Shown here: positions 9,957 through 22,268 of the stretch, piece after piece | Numbering within the stretch: the first letter of the stretch is position 1 | How the letters are laid out: every line of letters begins with the position of its first letter | Assembly (NCBI GenBank): GCA_004802705.1 | Contig: SGPL01000045.1 | Span: 16,602 to 80,601 of the forward strand | DNA from: Bondarzewia mesenterica | Lineage: Eukaryota; Basidiomycota; Agaricomycetes; Russulales; Bondarzewiaceae | Length of the DNA stretch: 64,000 nucleotides | Reading direction: 5' to 3' | Notes under the pieces: generated by a model | What the model saw: the letters and a program-made list of their open reading frames with translations, nothing else | Told to the model about the DNA's origin: nothing | The model's database searches: none | Program-made: the position numbers and the translations under genes

Positions 9957-12374
9957 ATGCAAGAAGAATCGGATGCGAATTTGATTCGCGTTCGTTCGCT
10001 CATTAGCGAAGCTCTAATCAAGTTACATAACAGCAAGAGTCTTGAGGACGTAGGTGACCCCCTTCTGGCCTACGATCGAGCCTTGCACATCTCTCGAGGA
10101 GCCGATTCTGTAGCTCAGGAGCTTCTGGCTGACATGGTTCGTGATCTACGTTGAGCGGCCAGGAAGCGTAAGCGTGGATAAAATCAGCTCAGCTATCGAC
10201 TATCTTCACTCATCTCTAGAAGAATCGAGGTCTCAATATTATGGAGTAAATCTCAGGCTCGGTTTCCTCGGTGATCTGTACGACGCACGAGCTCGCGAAG
10301 CACTGGATCAGATGGCGATGTCCGGTCTTGAGGATATTTCCATGGTCTCAGACTTGGAAGACCAAGACGATGCTTTGATCAATTGGAAGGCCGCCATCGC
10401 TCTCACCACTGCAGGAGTGGCCCGGTCGCATTGGCTAAGTAGAATGGGTAGATGATCATCCAGGGGTATTATGACATTCGATTGAAGGAAAAAAGGACTC
10501 TTTCTCGTCTTGAGGAAGCCATCGCGTATCATGAGGAGGCCATACAGNCAATTCCTCGCGATCANCCCGATTACNCTGGATTCGCATTTCANCTCTCTCA
10601 ATCCCATGCATGCCGAGCCACGGCTCGAATCATGCAAATGAACCATTCNGCGATTGATCCACAGGTCCAGGCGTCAGTNATACTNGACACTACCATCACC
10701 TACCGTCGCCTGGTATCTCCAGATGTGGAGAATGTCCGNGAAAGTGTTCGATCTAACCATCAGTTGGGGCGAATGTTCTTTCANGACAACGCGGATGGAG
10801 TGGCNTTCACGGGNTTCTCCCGGGCCATGNATCTTTTGCTTCAGCTGGCATGGATTGGGATGGACGTGCATCAACAACGTCAGGAGCTCATAACTTCNTC
10901 TGGNGGGATAACGGGAAATGCGGTGGCNTGNTGTATCCAGTACGNTCAACTTGAACGAGCGGTCGAGTTCGTTGACCAGGGTCGATCTGTGCTCTGGCAG
11001 TCTGCTTTACAGGTTCGTANGCCGCTTGCAGATCTCATGAAAGTCGAGNCTGTGCTGGCACAACAAATCCAGTCAATATCNGACGANCTTCAAACCCTCG
11101 GGANGAGCGAAACCGNTCGNCGTCAGCAGTTGGCCGTTGAGTGGGAGCGGCTGGTGGGTCGAGTGAGATCCGTTCCCGGCTTTCATAGNTTTCTAGAGCA
11201 GAAGTCGTACAGCGAGCTTACGAAGGNAGCTGCGGCAGGGCCTGTCGTGATTGTCAATACATCCGAGTACCGATGCGACGCTCTCATCATCCCNTCTGAG
11301 ACGGTCCCCCCNTTCGNTGTACCCNTTCCTGACATCGANCATCAGCATATCGNAANACTTGCATCCCAATTCAAAGAAACNCTGGCTAACTTNGGACGCT
11401 ATGTTCGGGACACCGAACGACATTTTGTGGTGAAGAGGCTGCCAAAGAAGAATGTCGATATCAATTCAGTGCTNTCAGGCATCCTCGCGTATTTGTGGGA
11501 TACGATTGTNCTTCCTGTGCTCGACGCGCTTGGTATAAAAGTATGTCCATCAGGTATTGTGTAATGCAGAACTTCATTCATCACTTATTCTTTGCAGCAT
11601 TCTACTATTGTCGAGTCGGATTCTTTCCCGCGGGTTCTATGGTGCCCCATGGGCCCTCTTGCGTCCCTTCCTCTCCATGCTGCTGGAAAAGACGGCCTAA
11701 ANGCCATGGACTTCATCGTCTCTTCCTACATCACAACGCTNACATCCATGCTCCGGCCCNTGACCAATTCGAATGCAAGAACTGATTCCCGTCGCATCCT
11801 CGTGATCGCTCAATCNGAAACACCAGGNGCGAAACGACTTCCTGAAGTATCAATTGAAGCAGAGNANGTCCGTCGCATTAACGGCGATGATGTTGTGAGA
11901 GTCCTTACAGGCGAAGCAGCCACTGTCCAGTCCGTCAGTGAAGCACTTGGNGANTGCAGNTGGGTGCATTTTGCTTGCCATGGAGTGCAGGATGGGTTNA
12001 ACAGCCGGTTCCTGCTTCATGATGCACCCCTCTCCCTCGCCGCAGTTATGCNACGCGGAATGCAGAACGCTGAGCTCGCGTTCCTCAGCGCGTGCCAAAC
12101 TGCCAGTGGTGACGTGAAGGCTCCCGACGAGGCGATNCATCTTGCTGGCGGGCTACTGTTTGCCGGGTTTCAGAGCGTTGTCGCGACCATGTGGTCTATC
12201 GTCGACGAGGACGGGCCGANTGTCGCTGCGGCATTCTATACCAAGCTGCGCGGCGATGGAGGAGCGACCGGCNTGGACGGCGCAGCNCTTGCTTTGCACN
12301 ACTCTGTACAAACTTTGCGAGCGCAAGGAAAACCATTGGTTCGATGGGTGCCCTTTATTCATGTAGGGCGNTGA
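9957..12374 (+). CDS. TPR-CHAT domain protein (caspase-like putative protease)
   Basis: The N-terminal two thirds is helical and TPR-like, for example SRLEEAIAYHEEAI and QLERAVEFVDQGRSVLWQ. The C-terminus is a CHAT domain (clan CD, caspase-like): FPRVLWCPMGPLASLPLHA, then WVHFACHGVQDG with the catalytic His, then LSACQTASG with the catalytic Cys, then VVATMWSIVDEDGP. Both catalytic motifs are intact. A clear intron at 11541-11597 joins LGIK to HSTIVES. The 5' half is less certain: one exon ends near 10136 (donor gttcgt), and a frame change near 10441-10465 needs either a tiny intron or an indel correction. About 70 single-base Ns start at 10549. In Agaricomycetes TPR-CHAT genes form large variable families; bacterial relatives act in defence proteolysis. 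Function here, possibly in self/non-self or cell-death signalling, is inference. It is flanked by gene-poor DNA. Confidence 0.8.
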
Positions 12375-14722
12375 TTTTTTCTATCNTNTNNNTCTNNNTC
12401 NTGCTTTTCGTTNTTTGAATTGGGAGNATNNTTTNNGNNNNTGGATGCANCTGATNAGTTGCANCNATGCTCTGNGANGTTTGCTGAAACCANCCTTNTG
12501 CTCTGCCAGTGTAGTTCTTGNCCAGAAACGTTCTTAGGCTTGTGACCACCGTGTATTCGTATATATGAACCTAGCTGCGGTTAGAAGACTGGCTGNCTTG
12601 NCATCTGTTTCANCTAGCTCTGCTGTCGATACCGACTCTCGCACTGGNGGCTGATNACAAATACTGCTGCAGCATTTCTNAGGNGAGGTATAGCTATGNG
12701 CGCANGGACATATTCCAATCGTCAACCGACGAGAAGCGTAGATGGTATTTCTTCATTCAAAGGTATTCTGCACATGGCTAGTCTATTTACTATGCCTACC
12801 NGATCTCATATTGACCACTAAAGGATGGCATATAGATTGNGAGTAACTGGCATTCAATTTCGTACCCATGATCATAGCTCGATAACCATTTGGTGAGAAT
12901 TAAACACGCGGTGTTCTGATGAGGACATGATGGGGACGTACGCAGTTTGGATTGCCGACGACATGAAAAGAAGCGAGTGCGTGTACGAGCTGGACAATCT
13001 CAGCACAGGGTCTTGAATCCAGTGGTGACTCGGGGCGAAAACACGGTGCACTCTGATCGCTGATATGAGTAGAAAGCTGCAGTTTGTAGGAAGACACGGG
13101 GATGGAAAGACAAGGCCGCAAAATCGTTGAGATCCTTCGGTGCTTGGGTCACGGCGGGAAGTTCGAAAGGAAAATATTGGACTCTGGAAAACTCAGCGCG
13201 TGTGCATAACGCCGCGCAAAAACCGCCATGCGCACTCGCGCGCCGGCGTAACGCTCAAGGTCACTGACAGGCGGGAATGTTGAAGGCTGAGTTTGCCAGA
13301 TCCCAGCAAACATCGACTGGGAGTCGTGCGGACCGTCCCGCGCGCCATCATCATGGGGACGCCGGCACCTGACACCTTGATCTGAACATTGATCCAGGGC
13401 CCAGAGAATGTGAGAAGCAGGTTCAAGTCCATTAATGGTGGCTGTGTGACAGACTGTCAGGTCTGACAATTTGCTTCTTGAAGAAATCGACTTCGTGGTC
13501 CCTGAGAACGAGCACTGCAGCTGGTCATTTGGAGAGGGATATCTAGGCGGTGTATGATGATGATTTGGATGTCGCCTGCGCAAGGAGCGGGTATCAAAGT
13601 TCGCATTCGACTGTGCTCACCAACGATGTTTTCCAGGATCACCGAACAAGTGATGTGAGCGAAAATAGCATATACATACCTCGGAATGTGCCTAGATGAC
13701 GCTCCGGAAAGTTGATAGGGCAATGGCAAGGCCAGATGTAGAGCAAGAGAGCGGTGTCTTTCGTATTGATTGGCAGATAAAGTATCCAATGCGCGCGGTG
13801 TTGGATGTACGGAGTAGGTACAGCATATGGAGAGTGACGAGAAGTGGGAGAATTTCTGAGGCTATCTGAGGTGAGACGTGTGATGCCTGTGGTGGTGGAA
13901 TTCCTGGATCGCAGAACTACTTACTTCCCGAAGGTGATATGCGCACGCAATTCTTTTGCGATGAAGGGAGTGGTTCCGTCTCCATTATTGGGAATAGACT
14001 GTGCACGGCGAGAGGTGGCTCAGGAACGGTCGAGATGAAGAGAGCCTGATATCAGCAACTTGGCTAGGTGAGTCTTGACCATTCTTTCGCGAGTGAATTC
14101 GGAATACCGATGCTTCCGACGCCTGATAGCACACTGTCATCGCTTGCATCGCAAGACTTGACAAGTTGCAGTGCAGTAGTGACATGCTTCGGATTCACAT
14201 GATGGTTTGTTGAGTCACCCTCTAAGGGAGAATTCCAGCGAGACTGGCCTGGCGAGGCAGACAAAGACGATGAGGGGCTCGGCGCCCGTCGGTGATATTT
14301 GCGAAAGCGTGGACCTGGCTTCGCGATACCATCAATTGGGCATCTGATGAGGAGCGTGGGCGTGAGATGGGTAATTTTGGGTTGAGCTACGGTTGAGCGA
14401 CGGATATGAGAACGTCTGCAGCTGAGAACGGCATGGGCGGCATATACAGTGTTGAAGACGTGATCGTTGCGTGTGATGTCGTTTGAGAAGCGGGGCATGG
14501 TGTTGAGTTCCTGAAAAGGAAATTTTTCTAATCAATTGCAACCGGATGAGGTGCTCGACTACAATTCGGAATTCGCTCAGTGGCTGAATATATATTCAAT
14601 TGCATGTTCTCCTCATTTCTTTCTTCATCTCGGACTGCGACGCCTGGACAAAAGTCAGCACCGCTTTCGTCTTTCAAAAAATCGCGTGCACATCTGACGT
14701 TATTTTCTTGCAGATTTGTGCC
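12375..14722. other. Unresolved region upstream of MET5
   Basis: 12375-12840 is N-rich and is probably CHAT 3'UTR. On the minus strand around 13150-13580 and 14060-14500 there are open stretches (for example DSQSMFAGIWQTQ and RITHLTPT-type segments) with some coding character, but no start, splice pattern or family could be established. A minus-strand gene divergent from MET5 is possible. A TATA-like tatatatt lies at 14589-14596, about 130 bases before the MET5 ATG. Confidence 0.35.
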
Positions 14723-17700
14723 ATGTCGGCGACACCCTCCATCGCGGCCGTAGCACGCATTGCCTACCTGTCTTCCGACGTCGTTGTCGACTCCCAGTCC
14801 CCCGCCTTTTCTCCCTATTGGAAATCTCGTCAGAGCAGTGCTCATGCTGCTTCTATTGTTTCCATCCCACGTGCCGCAGATCCTGCATCTACACTTTTGC
14901 GTCACCCTTCGGCGTCTTTGCTCGCGTACACTACTTCCTCCTCTTCGGCTTTGACCCGCCTCCTCCCTCACCTCCCTGAGCTCTCTTCGTTGCCTCTTGT
15001 CATACATCTTGCAGCGGAAAACGACCTTTCTGACGCTCTCATTCTTCGCTCGGCCGTTCCATACTTCATCCATTCATCCACCGCTCAGCAAGCACATGAC
15101 AATGCTCTGCTTGCCTCCCGTCTCGCGCGCTCGGAGAGAAAGGCTGTCGTTCATGTCTTCCACATTGGGACGCACGACGAGAAGGTCGAAGAGGTTGCAG
15201 AGGACCAGGTTCAACCTTTTTTTGATTGCAGAGAAGCGGTCAGCATCGAGGGGTAATGGTCACGCTCACAGTCCAAGTGTATCCCCTCCTGCTTCCCCCT
15301 TGGCTCAGTTACCGTCAGATCCTGCGACTTTCGAGGCACTCAAGGCCTACGAGTCTGCTGCCCTCTCTACTCTCGCTCTGGTACGTCGGACACAGCGCCC
15401 CACCAACCAGCGCGGTTCTTTAGCACCTCATACTGTTGTCTTCACGCTCGGACGTGCGACATTCGATTTTGATATCGACGGCGTCTCTTTCGTGGATATC
15501 TCTCTCGTCACTCCATTCCCCTCTTCTCGCATCCTCAGCGCCATCCCGTCCTCTGCAAAGCACGTCATTGTACTCGAGCAAATCGGCAGGTGGTCTATGA
15601 AGTGGACTCCTCTTTTCCTCGAGATTATCACTGCAATTAACCATCAGAATTCAGAGGCACGTCCTGTTGTGCACAGTGCGACTCTTGGTGATGCCAGTAC
15701 CATTCAGTCCGATGACATCCTGAACCTCATCGAGAACGCGCAGTCTTTGCCCCCGTCAGAGCGTCTTATGCTCGGCCCTTCGACAAGTTCAGAGTCTAGT
15801 TCCGCGACGGCTCCCCAGGTCCCCAAGCACGAGTCTTCCTACACCAAGATTCTTTCTCACCTCTTCGGCGAGCGGATGGAGATTGCCAACGATCCCTCTC
15901 TCGTTCCCTCCCAAGGTGAGATGGCTACCAGCCCCGAGTTTGCATTGGGTCGCATCCGTGGAGAGCTCGAACAACGCTCAGAGCTCGTCAGCGCTGTCCA
16001 GGAGCTCATTCAGGACAGCAATATCGACCCCGACCTGCACGCGCTTCTCAGCCGCTGGGTTTGGGCCAAAAATGATGGTCTCAAGAGTCGTCAGCTGGGC
16101 GCCGAGATTGTGCAGACCCTTGAGGCCGCGCCCGTTTCTTCGCCGGCTGCTGTGCGCGTCCTTTCTCTTCGCTCGTACTTCCCAGCTTTGTCAAGGTGGA
16201 TCATCGGGTCTGATGCCTGGTCGTATGATCTTGGCGCTTCCGGTTTGCACCATGCTATTGCTTCGAGACTGAACATTAATATCCTCATCCTCGACACTCT
16301 CCCCTACTCCTCTCGCAACTTGGCTGATCCTCACCGTCGCAAGCATGATGTTGGCTTGTACGCCATGAACCACGGCGATGTCTATGTCGCTAGCGTAGCC
16401 GTCTACTCGTCTTACGCACAGGTCCTGCAGTCTCTCGTTGAAGCTGACAAGTTCAATGGGCCCAGTGTCGTCCTCGCGTATCTACCTTACGCAAGCGAGG
16501 ACTCTCCTGCGCTTGAGCTCCTCAAGGAGACCAAGTTGGCTGTGGACACTGGTTACTGGCCGCTGTACCGCTGGGACCCGAGCAAGGAGCAGCAGGGCAA
16601 GGAGCCCTTCTCACTAGATTCGGACGCCATTAAGAATGACTTGCAGGCTTTCCTCGACCGCCAAAACCATCTCTCTCAGCTCGTGCGGTCGAAGCCCCAG
16701 CTCGCGTCGGAGCTCGTAGGCAGTCTTGGCGAGAGCGTGCGGGAGGCGAGGAAGAAGAAGGCACAGCAGTTGTACGATGAGTTGCTTGAGGGTATTGACG
16801 CGCCGCCGCTATTGGTGCTCTACGCATCCGACGGTGGTGCCGCGGAAAAGAAGGCGAAGAGGCTGGCGCGTCGGGCGCAGGTGCGAGGTCTGTCAGTCAC
16901 CATTCACTTCCTGGACTCTGTGAGCCTCGAGGGTCTCGCTCAGGAGGAGCACGTTGTCTTTGTCACATCCACTGCCGGCCAGGGTGAACCCCCACAGAAC
17001 GCGAGGAATTTCTTCAAGGCGGTGAATGCTGCCATCGCCAAGGGCGAGAAGCCTCTCACTAACCTCAAATTCACTGTGTTCGGGATGGGCGACAGTCACT
17101 ATTGGCCACGACCAGAAGACGCGCATTACTACAACAAGCCGAGCAAGGACTTGGATACGAGGCTCGTGCAGCTTGGTGGCCAGCGGATAGCGGACTTCGG
17201 GCTTGGAGACGATCAGGATGCCGATGGATCGGAAACGGGATACAAGGCCTGGGAGCCGCTATTGTGGAAGGCGCTCGGCGTCGACTCGATCGAGGTGACG
17301 GAGGCGGAGCCCGAGCCCATCACGAATGAGCACATCAAGATCGCATCGCAGTATCTGCGCGGCACCATCGCGGAGGGCCTGGAGGACACTAGCACCGCCG
17401 CGCTGGCGCCGAGCGACACTCAGCTCACCAAGTTCCACGGGATCTACCAGCAGGACGACCGTGACATCCGGGACGAGCGGCAGGCGCAGGGCGTCGAGCC
17501 CGCGTACTCGTTCATGATCCGTGTGCGGATGCCAGGTGGGGTGTGCACGGCCGCACAATGGTTGGCCATGGACCAAATTTCGGACGAGCATGGATGCGGC
17601 AATTTCAAGCTTACGACCAGACAGACGTTCCAGTTCCATGGTGTCATCAAGAAGCACCTCAAGCCTACAATCCAGGATATTAATAGGGCCCTCCTGGACA

Positions 17701-19464
17701 CTCTCGCAGCGTGTGGTGACGTCAACCGGTACGATTCTCTCCTTTAAGCTTGCGTGTCTGCGTCGAGTTAATTGGTTCTCCAAAATGAAGCAACGTTCTT
17801 GTCTCTTGCATACCGACTTTGAACAAGCTGCACGCTCAAGTGTACAAGTTTGCGAAGAATGTGAGCGAGCGTCTACTCCCAAGAACGTCGGCGTATCACG
17901 AGATTTGGCTGGACAAGAAGCTCGTTGCGGGTGAAGCTCTGCAGGACTTCGAGCCTTTGTATGGCGAATTCTATCTGCCACGAAAGGTATATGGTGCCGT
18001 AATAGCTGTTTCAGTCTCGATGACTTCATTCACTTTCCTTTCCCCAGTTCAAAGTCGCCGTGGCCGTTCCTCCCACCAATGATATCGACGTCTTCGCGAA
18101 CGACGTTGGCTTTATTGCTATCGTTGATGAGAAGGGTGGACTCGCCGGATTTGACGTTACTATTGGTGGAGGCATGGGTGTCACTCACGGTAGCAAGAAG
18201 ACGTATCCGCGGATAGGGTCTGTCATCGGCTTCTGCACGCCAGACCAAGGTGTAGACATCGCAGAAAAGATCATGATTGTGCAGAGAGATAATGGAAACC
18301 GCGCTGAGTACGTCCTCTCTTTTCTCACGTCTTTCTTGAGCATCAGTCTCATACCTTCTATCGTGTAGTCGCAAGAACGCCCGCTTGAAGTACACCATCG
18401 ACAGAATGGGTCTCGACAACTTTAAGGCGGAGGTTGAGAAGCTGCTTGGATACAAGCTCCAGCCCGCCCGACCATACACGTTCGATCGGAATACAGATGA
18501 CTTCGGTTGGAAGACGGGCCAAGATGGCAAGCACCACTTCACGTGCTTCATTGAGAATGGGCGTATACAGGACGAGCCCGATCGTGATTTCAAGACGGCA
18601 CTCAGGGAGATTGCCAAGGTGCACAAGGGCCGCTTCCGTCTAACGGCCAACCAGCATTTGATGATTACCGATGTAGCAACGGAGGATCTGCCTCAGATCA
18701 AGGGATTGCTCGTACAGTACAAGCTTGACAATGTGAATTTCTCTGCTTTGCGGCTGTCTTCATCGGCCTGTGTCGCGTTCCCCACTTGCGGTGAGTGTTT
18801 TTTTTTTTTGCTGATCTGACTGTTCGTGAGTTCATATGTTGAACAAACTTGTACTTGCTAGGTCTGGCTATGGCTGAATCGGAACGGGTTCGTTCAATTT
18901 TTGTATGGCTCAAAATTCACCTTCGCTGACTGAATCCCTCGACTGCAGTACCTCCCCCTTCTCATCGACAAGGTCGAGAAGATCTGTGAAGAAAATGGCC
19001 TCCGCAACGATTCCATCGTCATGCGAATGACGGGATGCCCGAACGGCTGCGCTCGACCATATATTGCTGGTACGTGAAATCCCTTTTTGACCTAGGCTGA
19101 TTGCCAAGCTGACGCATTCCTCGCAGAGGTGGCATTCGTCGGCAAGGCGCCCGGGACGTACTTGATGTTGCTCGGTGGTGGATTCTATGGCCAGCGCCTC
19201 AACAAAATCTACAGAGGTGCGTCTCTTTCCTTTCTGCACTCCGCGTGTGAGGAATACTGATGGCGAACTGCAGAGAGCGTGACGGAGCCCGAGATCCTCG
19301 CGATTCTCAAGCCCATGATCAAGCACTACGCGCTCGAGCGGCACGATGGCGAGCGTTTCGGTGACTTCGTCATCCGTACGGGTTATATCGCGCCGACGAC
19401 GTCCGGCGCGGCGTGGTACGACCGCATGGGCGGAGAGGGAGCGCATCGCGAGGTCGCGGCGTAA
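14723..19464 (+). CDS. MET5: Sulfite reductase (NADPH) hemoprotein beta subunit
   Basis: Catalyses six-electron reduction of sulfite to sulfide in cytosolic sulfate assimilation, with the MET10 flavoprotein. Order of parts: N-terminal pyruvate-oxidoreductase-like region, flavodoxin-like domain ([37 protein letters not shown]), then two siroheme/sulfite-reductase halves. The 4Fe-4S and siroheme cysteines are present in [15 protein letters not shown] and [19 protein letters not shown]. Exons: 14723-17728, 17791-17986, 18048-18307, 18369-18790, 18862-18887, 18949-19069, 19127-19216 and 19274-19464. These sum to 4312 nt; removing one T from the T7 run at 15217-15223 gives exactly 1436 residues, close to yeast Met5 (about 1440). 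Without that correction the N-terminal and main frames do not join, unless an atypical 40-nt intron is used. The start is the first ATG in frame with conserved sequence. Confidence 0.96.
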
Positions 19465-20046
19465 AATGGGAGCTTTGGTCCCTGAGGCCTGAGGCGAGGC
19501 GGTTTTATTATGATAAGTAATGTCGTGCATCTGTAACCGTAATCACATTGAGCTAGAATTGGAGGGATTTAGAGTTATTCATTCATATTCATGGCAGGAT
19601 AAGACGATCGTCGTTGAGCCTGTCTCCACTAAGGGGCAATACCCATCACTTTGCGACTGAAGGCCATAGGCCAAATGCATGAATGACGCTTCTTGAAACT
19701 CAGGAGAATTATATTGTGTACAAGACAAGTAGATCCAAAACGCGCACGGCGAGCCTGCCCGAATGTCGCGCCCTGTCCTGACTCCCTACACGTTGCCTCA
19801 GATGATGGTATCACCCAGATCATGTACTCTTTTGTATGACTTTATGAATTTCTCACTTTCTGCCCTCACAACTTGCAAGTGGTAATCTCACAGGGACGAA
19901 TGTCAGAGGCGGGACTGGAGAGCGTCCGATGTTCCGTCAAGGCCTGCAGTGGAGTGAAATGAGGGGTTGTCAGAAACTGCGCAAAAATCATACATGCCAC
20001 GCGCATACTACGGTCCCAAGAAAAAAGAAGTCAGAGGGTCCCTTCG
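19465..20046. other. Convergent intergenic region MET5/AGX1
   Basis: These 582 bases between two convergent stop codons hold the two 3'UTRs and terminators. AT-rich motifs such as attcattcatattcat near 19577 could serve polyadenylation. No gene was seen. Confidence 0.5.
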
Positions 20047-22268
20047 TTATGCAGTCTTACTTGTTGCCTCCGCGATCACCTCCCGCAGCACGGCGATGAT
20101 ACGGTCTATGTCCCCGCGCTCTGTGTTGGCGACGGTCGTGCCCATATGCCTGTGTTTGTATGTTTTTAGATAGAAAAGAGGAAATTGGCAGGTCAGTGAG
20201 GATGGAGAGAGGATGGAGAGGGGAGTCGGTTGTTTCGTACCCTATGCGGAAGTAGTTGTCTGGAGGATGACGTGGGTTAAGTTGGGTTGGGTCAGTACGT
20301 GCGGATGGTAGCGTGGGTCGGCAAGAAGACGACCGACCTTTTTCGGCGCCCAATCCGCCCGCGACGACGACGTCTTTTTTCAGGAAGAGGGGCATGAGCT
20401 GGGATGCCTTGACGCCCGGAGGACACCACAGCTGCAGGGGCACCGGCGAGTCAACCCACTGATCGCTCATGTAGGAAGTAAACGTGAGTTTGACGTACTG
20501 CGGTCATTCCGTTAGCAGCTTCTGAGGAATCGACGGCGACCTGCTTCAACCCGAGCTCCTTTCCTGCCGCTTTGACGCGCGCGCTCGCGTCTATGTGCAA
20601 CTTGAGCCGCTCCTCTAGCGATGGTGAGCCCTTGACGATCTGGACCAAGGATTGGTGGAACGCGTAGATGAGGTTGACGGGGGGTGTCGCGAAGTAGGCT
20701 GCGGAGCCCTTCTCGTAGGCTGACATGATGGGGAGCCATCTATNTNATTCACATGAGTAACGACGAGCTTTTAATTCATGAGCGGAAAAATGCGACGTAC
20801 CTCCTCCAGCTTGCGTAGTATGAAGGAATGGGCGTTGACCGCGTCTCGACGACCTGTGATTGAGAGTTGGTCAGGGAAATTTGTTCGGCGAAGCTATGTT
20901 TGGTATGGGTTGGTTCACCTTCAGGGCTTTCTGACTAACGAGAACGACGCTGAGACCTGGGGGTGCCCCTAGGCCTTTCTGGCTGGCGGACATCACGACG
21001 TCGATGCCCCAGTCGTCCATCCGGATCTCCTCGCTGGCAACGGCACAGACGGCATCGAGGACGACGAGCGTGTCGGGGGACACTTTCTTCACCACTTCAG
21101 CGACGGCCTTCGGGTTCGACAAGACGGCTGGAGTTTTTTTTTTCGATGAGGATCGTTGAAAAGGGGAGACAAAGTGAGAAGGGGAGGTAATGCACCTGTG
21201 GAGGTGTCAACGTGAGTGACTGTGACGATCTTGTACTTCTTAGAGCGCAGGGCCTGCTCGACCTTTTCGAGGCTTACAGTCGCGCCGAAATCGGCCTTGA
21301 TCTGGTCGACATTGGCGCCATAGGTTTGGAGGCTGAGAAGATGCACGGGGTCAGCGACGAGCGACTTCTCGGTACGTGTGAATATCGGGTGATACATACC
21401 AATCGGCAAAGCTCTGGCCAAAGTAACCCGTGTTGAGCACCAAAGCATTTTCGCCGAACTCTACAAGGTTGGCTGAGACCTATAAGGAAAGAGGAAAGCG
21501 CAGAGAGATGATTGAGTTATAAGTGAGAATGAGGGGGTGTGTATTATCCTAACTAAGGTGTACTCGGAGCCAGACGTACCTGATCCCAGCCCAGAGTCCC
21601 AGATCCTGAGATGAGGAATGGCTGGGCGGTCTTGGTGTATACGACATCTCTGAACAGGCCAGATATCAGGCCAATCAGACGTCCTGGGCGAAGATGACGA
21701 TGGAGAGGTCGTACCTCGTCATGCGGATGCTATCACCGAAGATAGGTACGAATTCCGCAGACATGTGTGACATGGAAGGATGAGCATTGGCGTAGAGGAC
21801 CTAAGACTCGCAGAATGACCGGGTGAGCACCTCGAAGGCTTTATGGAAGGTAAATGGGAGAGATCCACCTCATCTGTCACTTCTATAGGGCCTGGGATCC
21901 TGCAATATCGCTTCGGATTAAAGGTGCTGCATTGTTTGACAGAAACCGAGAGGACTCACACCAGCAGCCTTCACAAACAGACGACAGCCCGACGGTAAGT
22001 TTTAGTGGTGCTCTCGAAAGCCGGCTCGCCGAAACTCACTTGTGCGGTGCCTACACAGCGCGAGAGAACCACGAAAAAGACGGACTGATCAGGACGAGCC
22101 GGAGCAACCGCGACGGATCATGGCCGCGGAGGTGATGAGACGCACCTGCTTGAACTGTTGAGTGGCCATGTCGCGTCTGAAGACGAGGGAGGGAGAGGCG
22201 GGCTTTGTGAGGGATGCGGGGGGGAAGAGAGAGGCCAAGGTCCTACGGATGAAAGCTCGGGGAAACAT
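20047..22268 (-). CDS. AGX1: Alanine-glyoxylate aminotransferase (class V, PLP)
   Basis: Transfers the alanine amino group to glyoxylate, giving glycine and pyruvate. Class V PLP signatures are present: HVDTSTAVLSNPKAVA, VVLDAVCAVASEE (cofactor Asp) and MSASQKGLGAPPG (Schiff-base Lys). Fourteen exons could be traced. From the ATG at 22169 they sum to 1167 nt, 388 residues, as for yeast Agx1. Exon 2 (22040-22050), exon 3 (21960-21968) and exon 13 (20241-20259) are micro-exons of 11, 9 and 19 nt. An in-frame upstream ATG at 22268 adds 33 residues (starts MFPRAFIRRTLASLF), Arg-rich with no acidic residue until its end, resembling a mitochondrial presequence. The two starts could give mitochondrial and cytosolic forms. 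The C-terminus (SKTA) is not a canonical peroxisomal signal. Two Ns at 20743 and 20745 lie in an intron. Confidence 0.93.

Noticed and set aside
13421..13431. Box B-like ggttcaagtcc
   Set aside because: No matching box A or cloverleaf upstream.
17259..18029. 256-codon minus-strand frame opposite MET5
   Set aside because: Antisense shadow of conserved sulfite reductase exons, crossing an intron.
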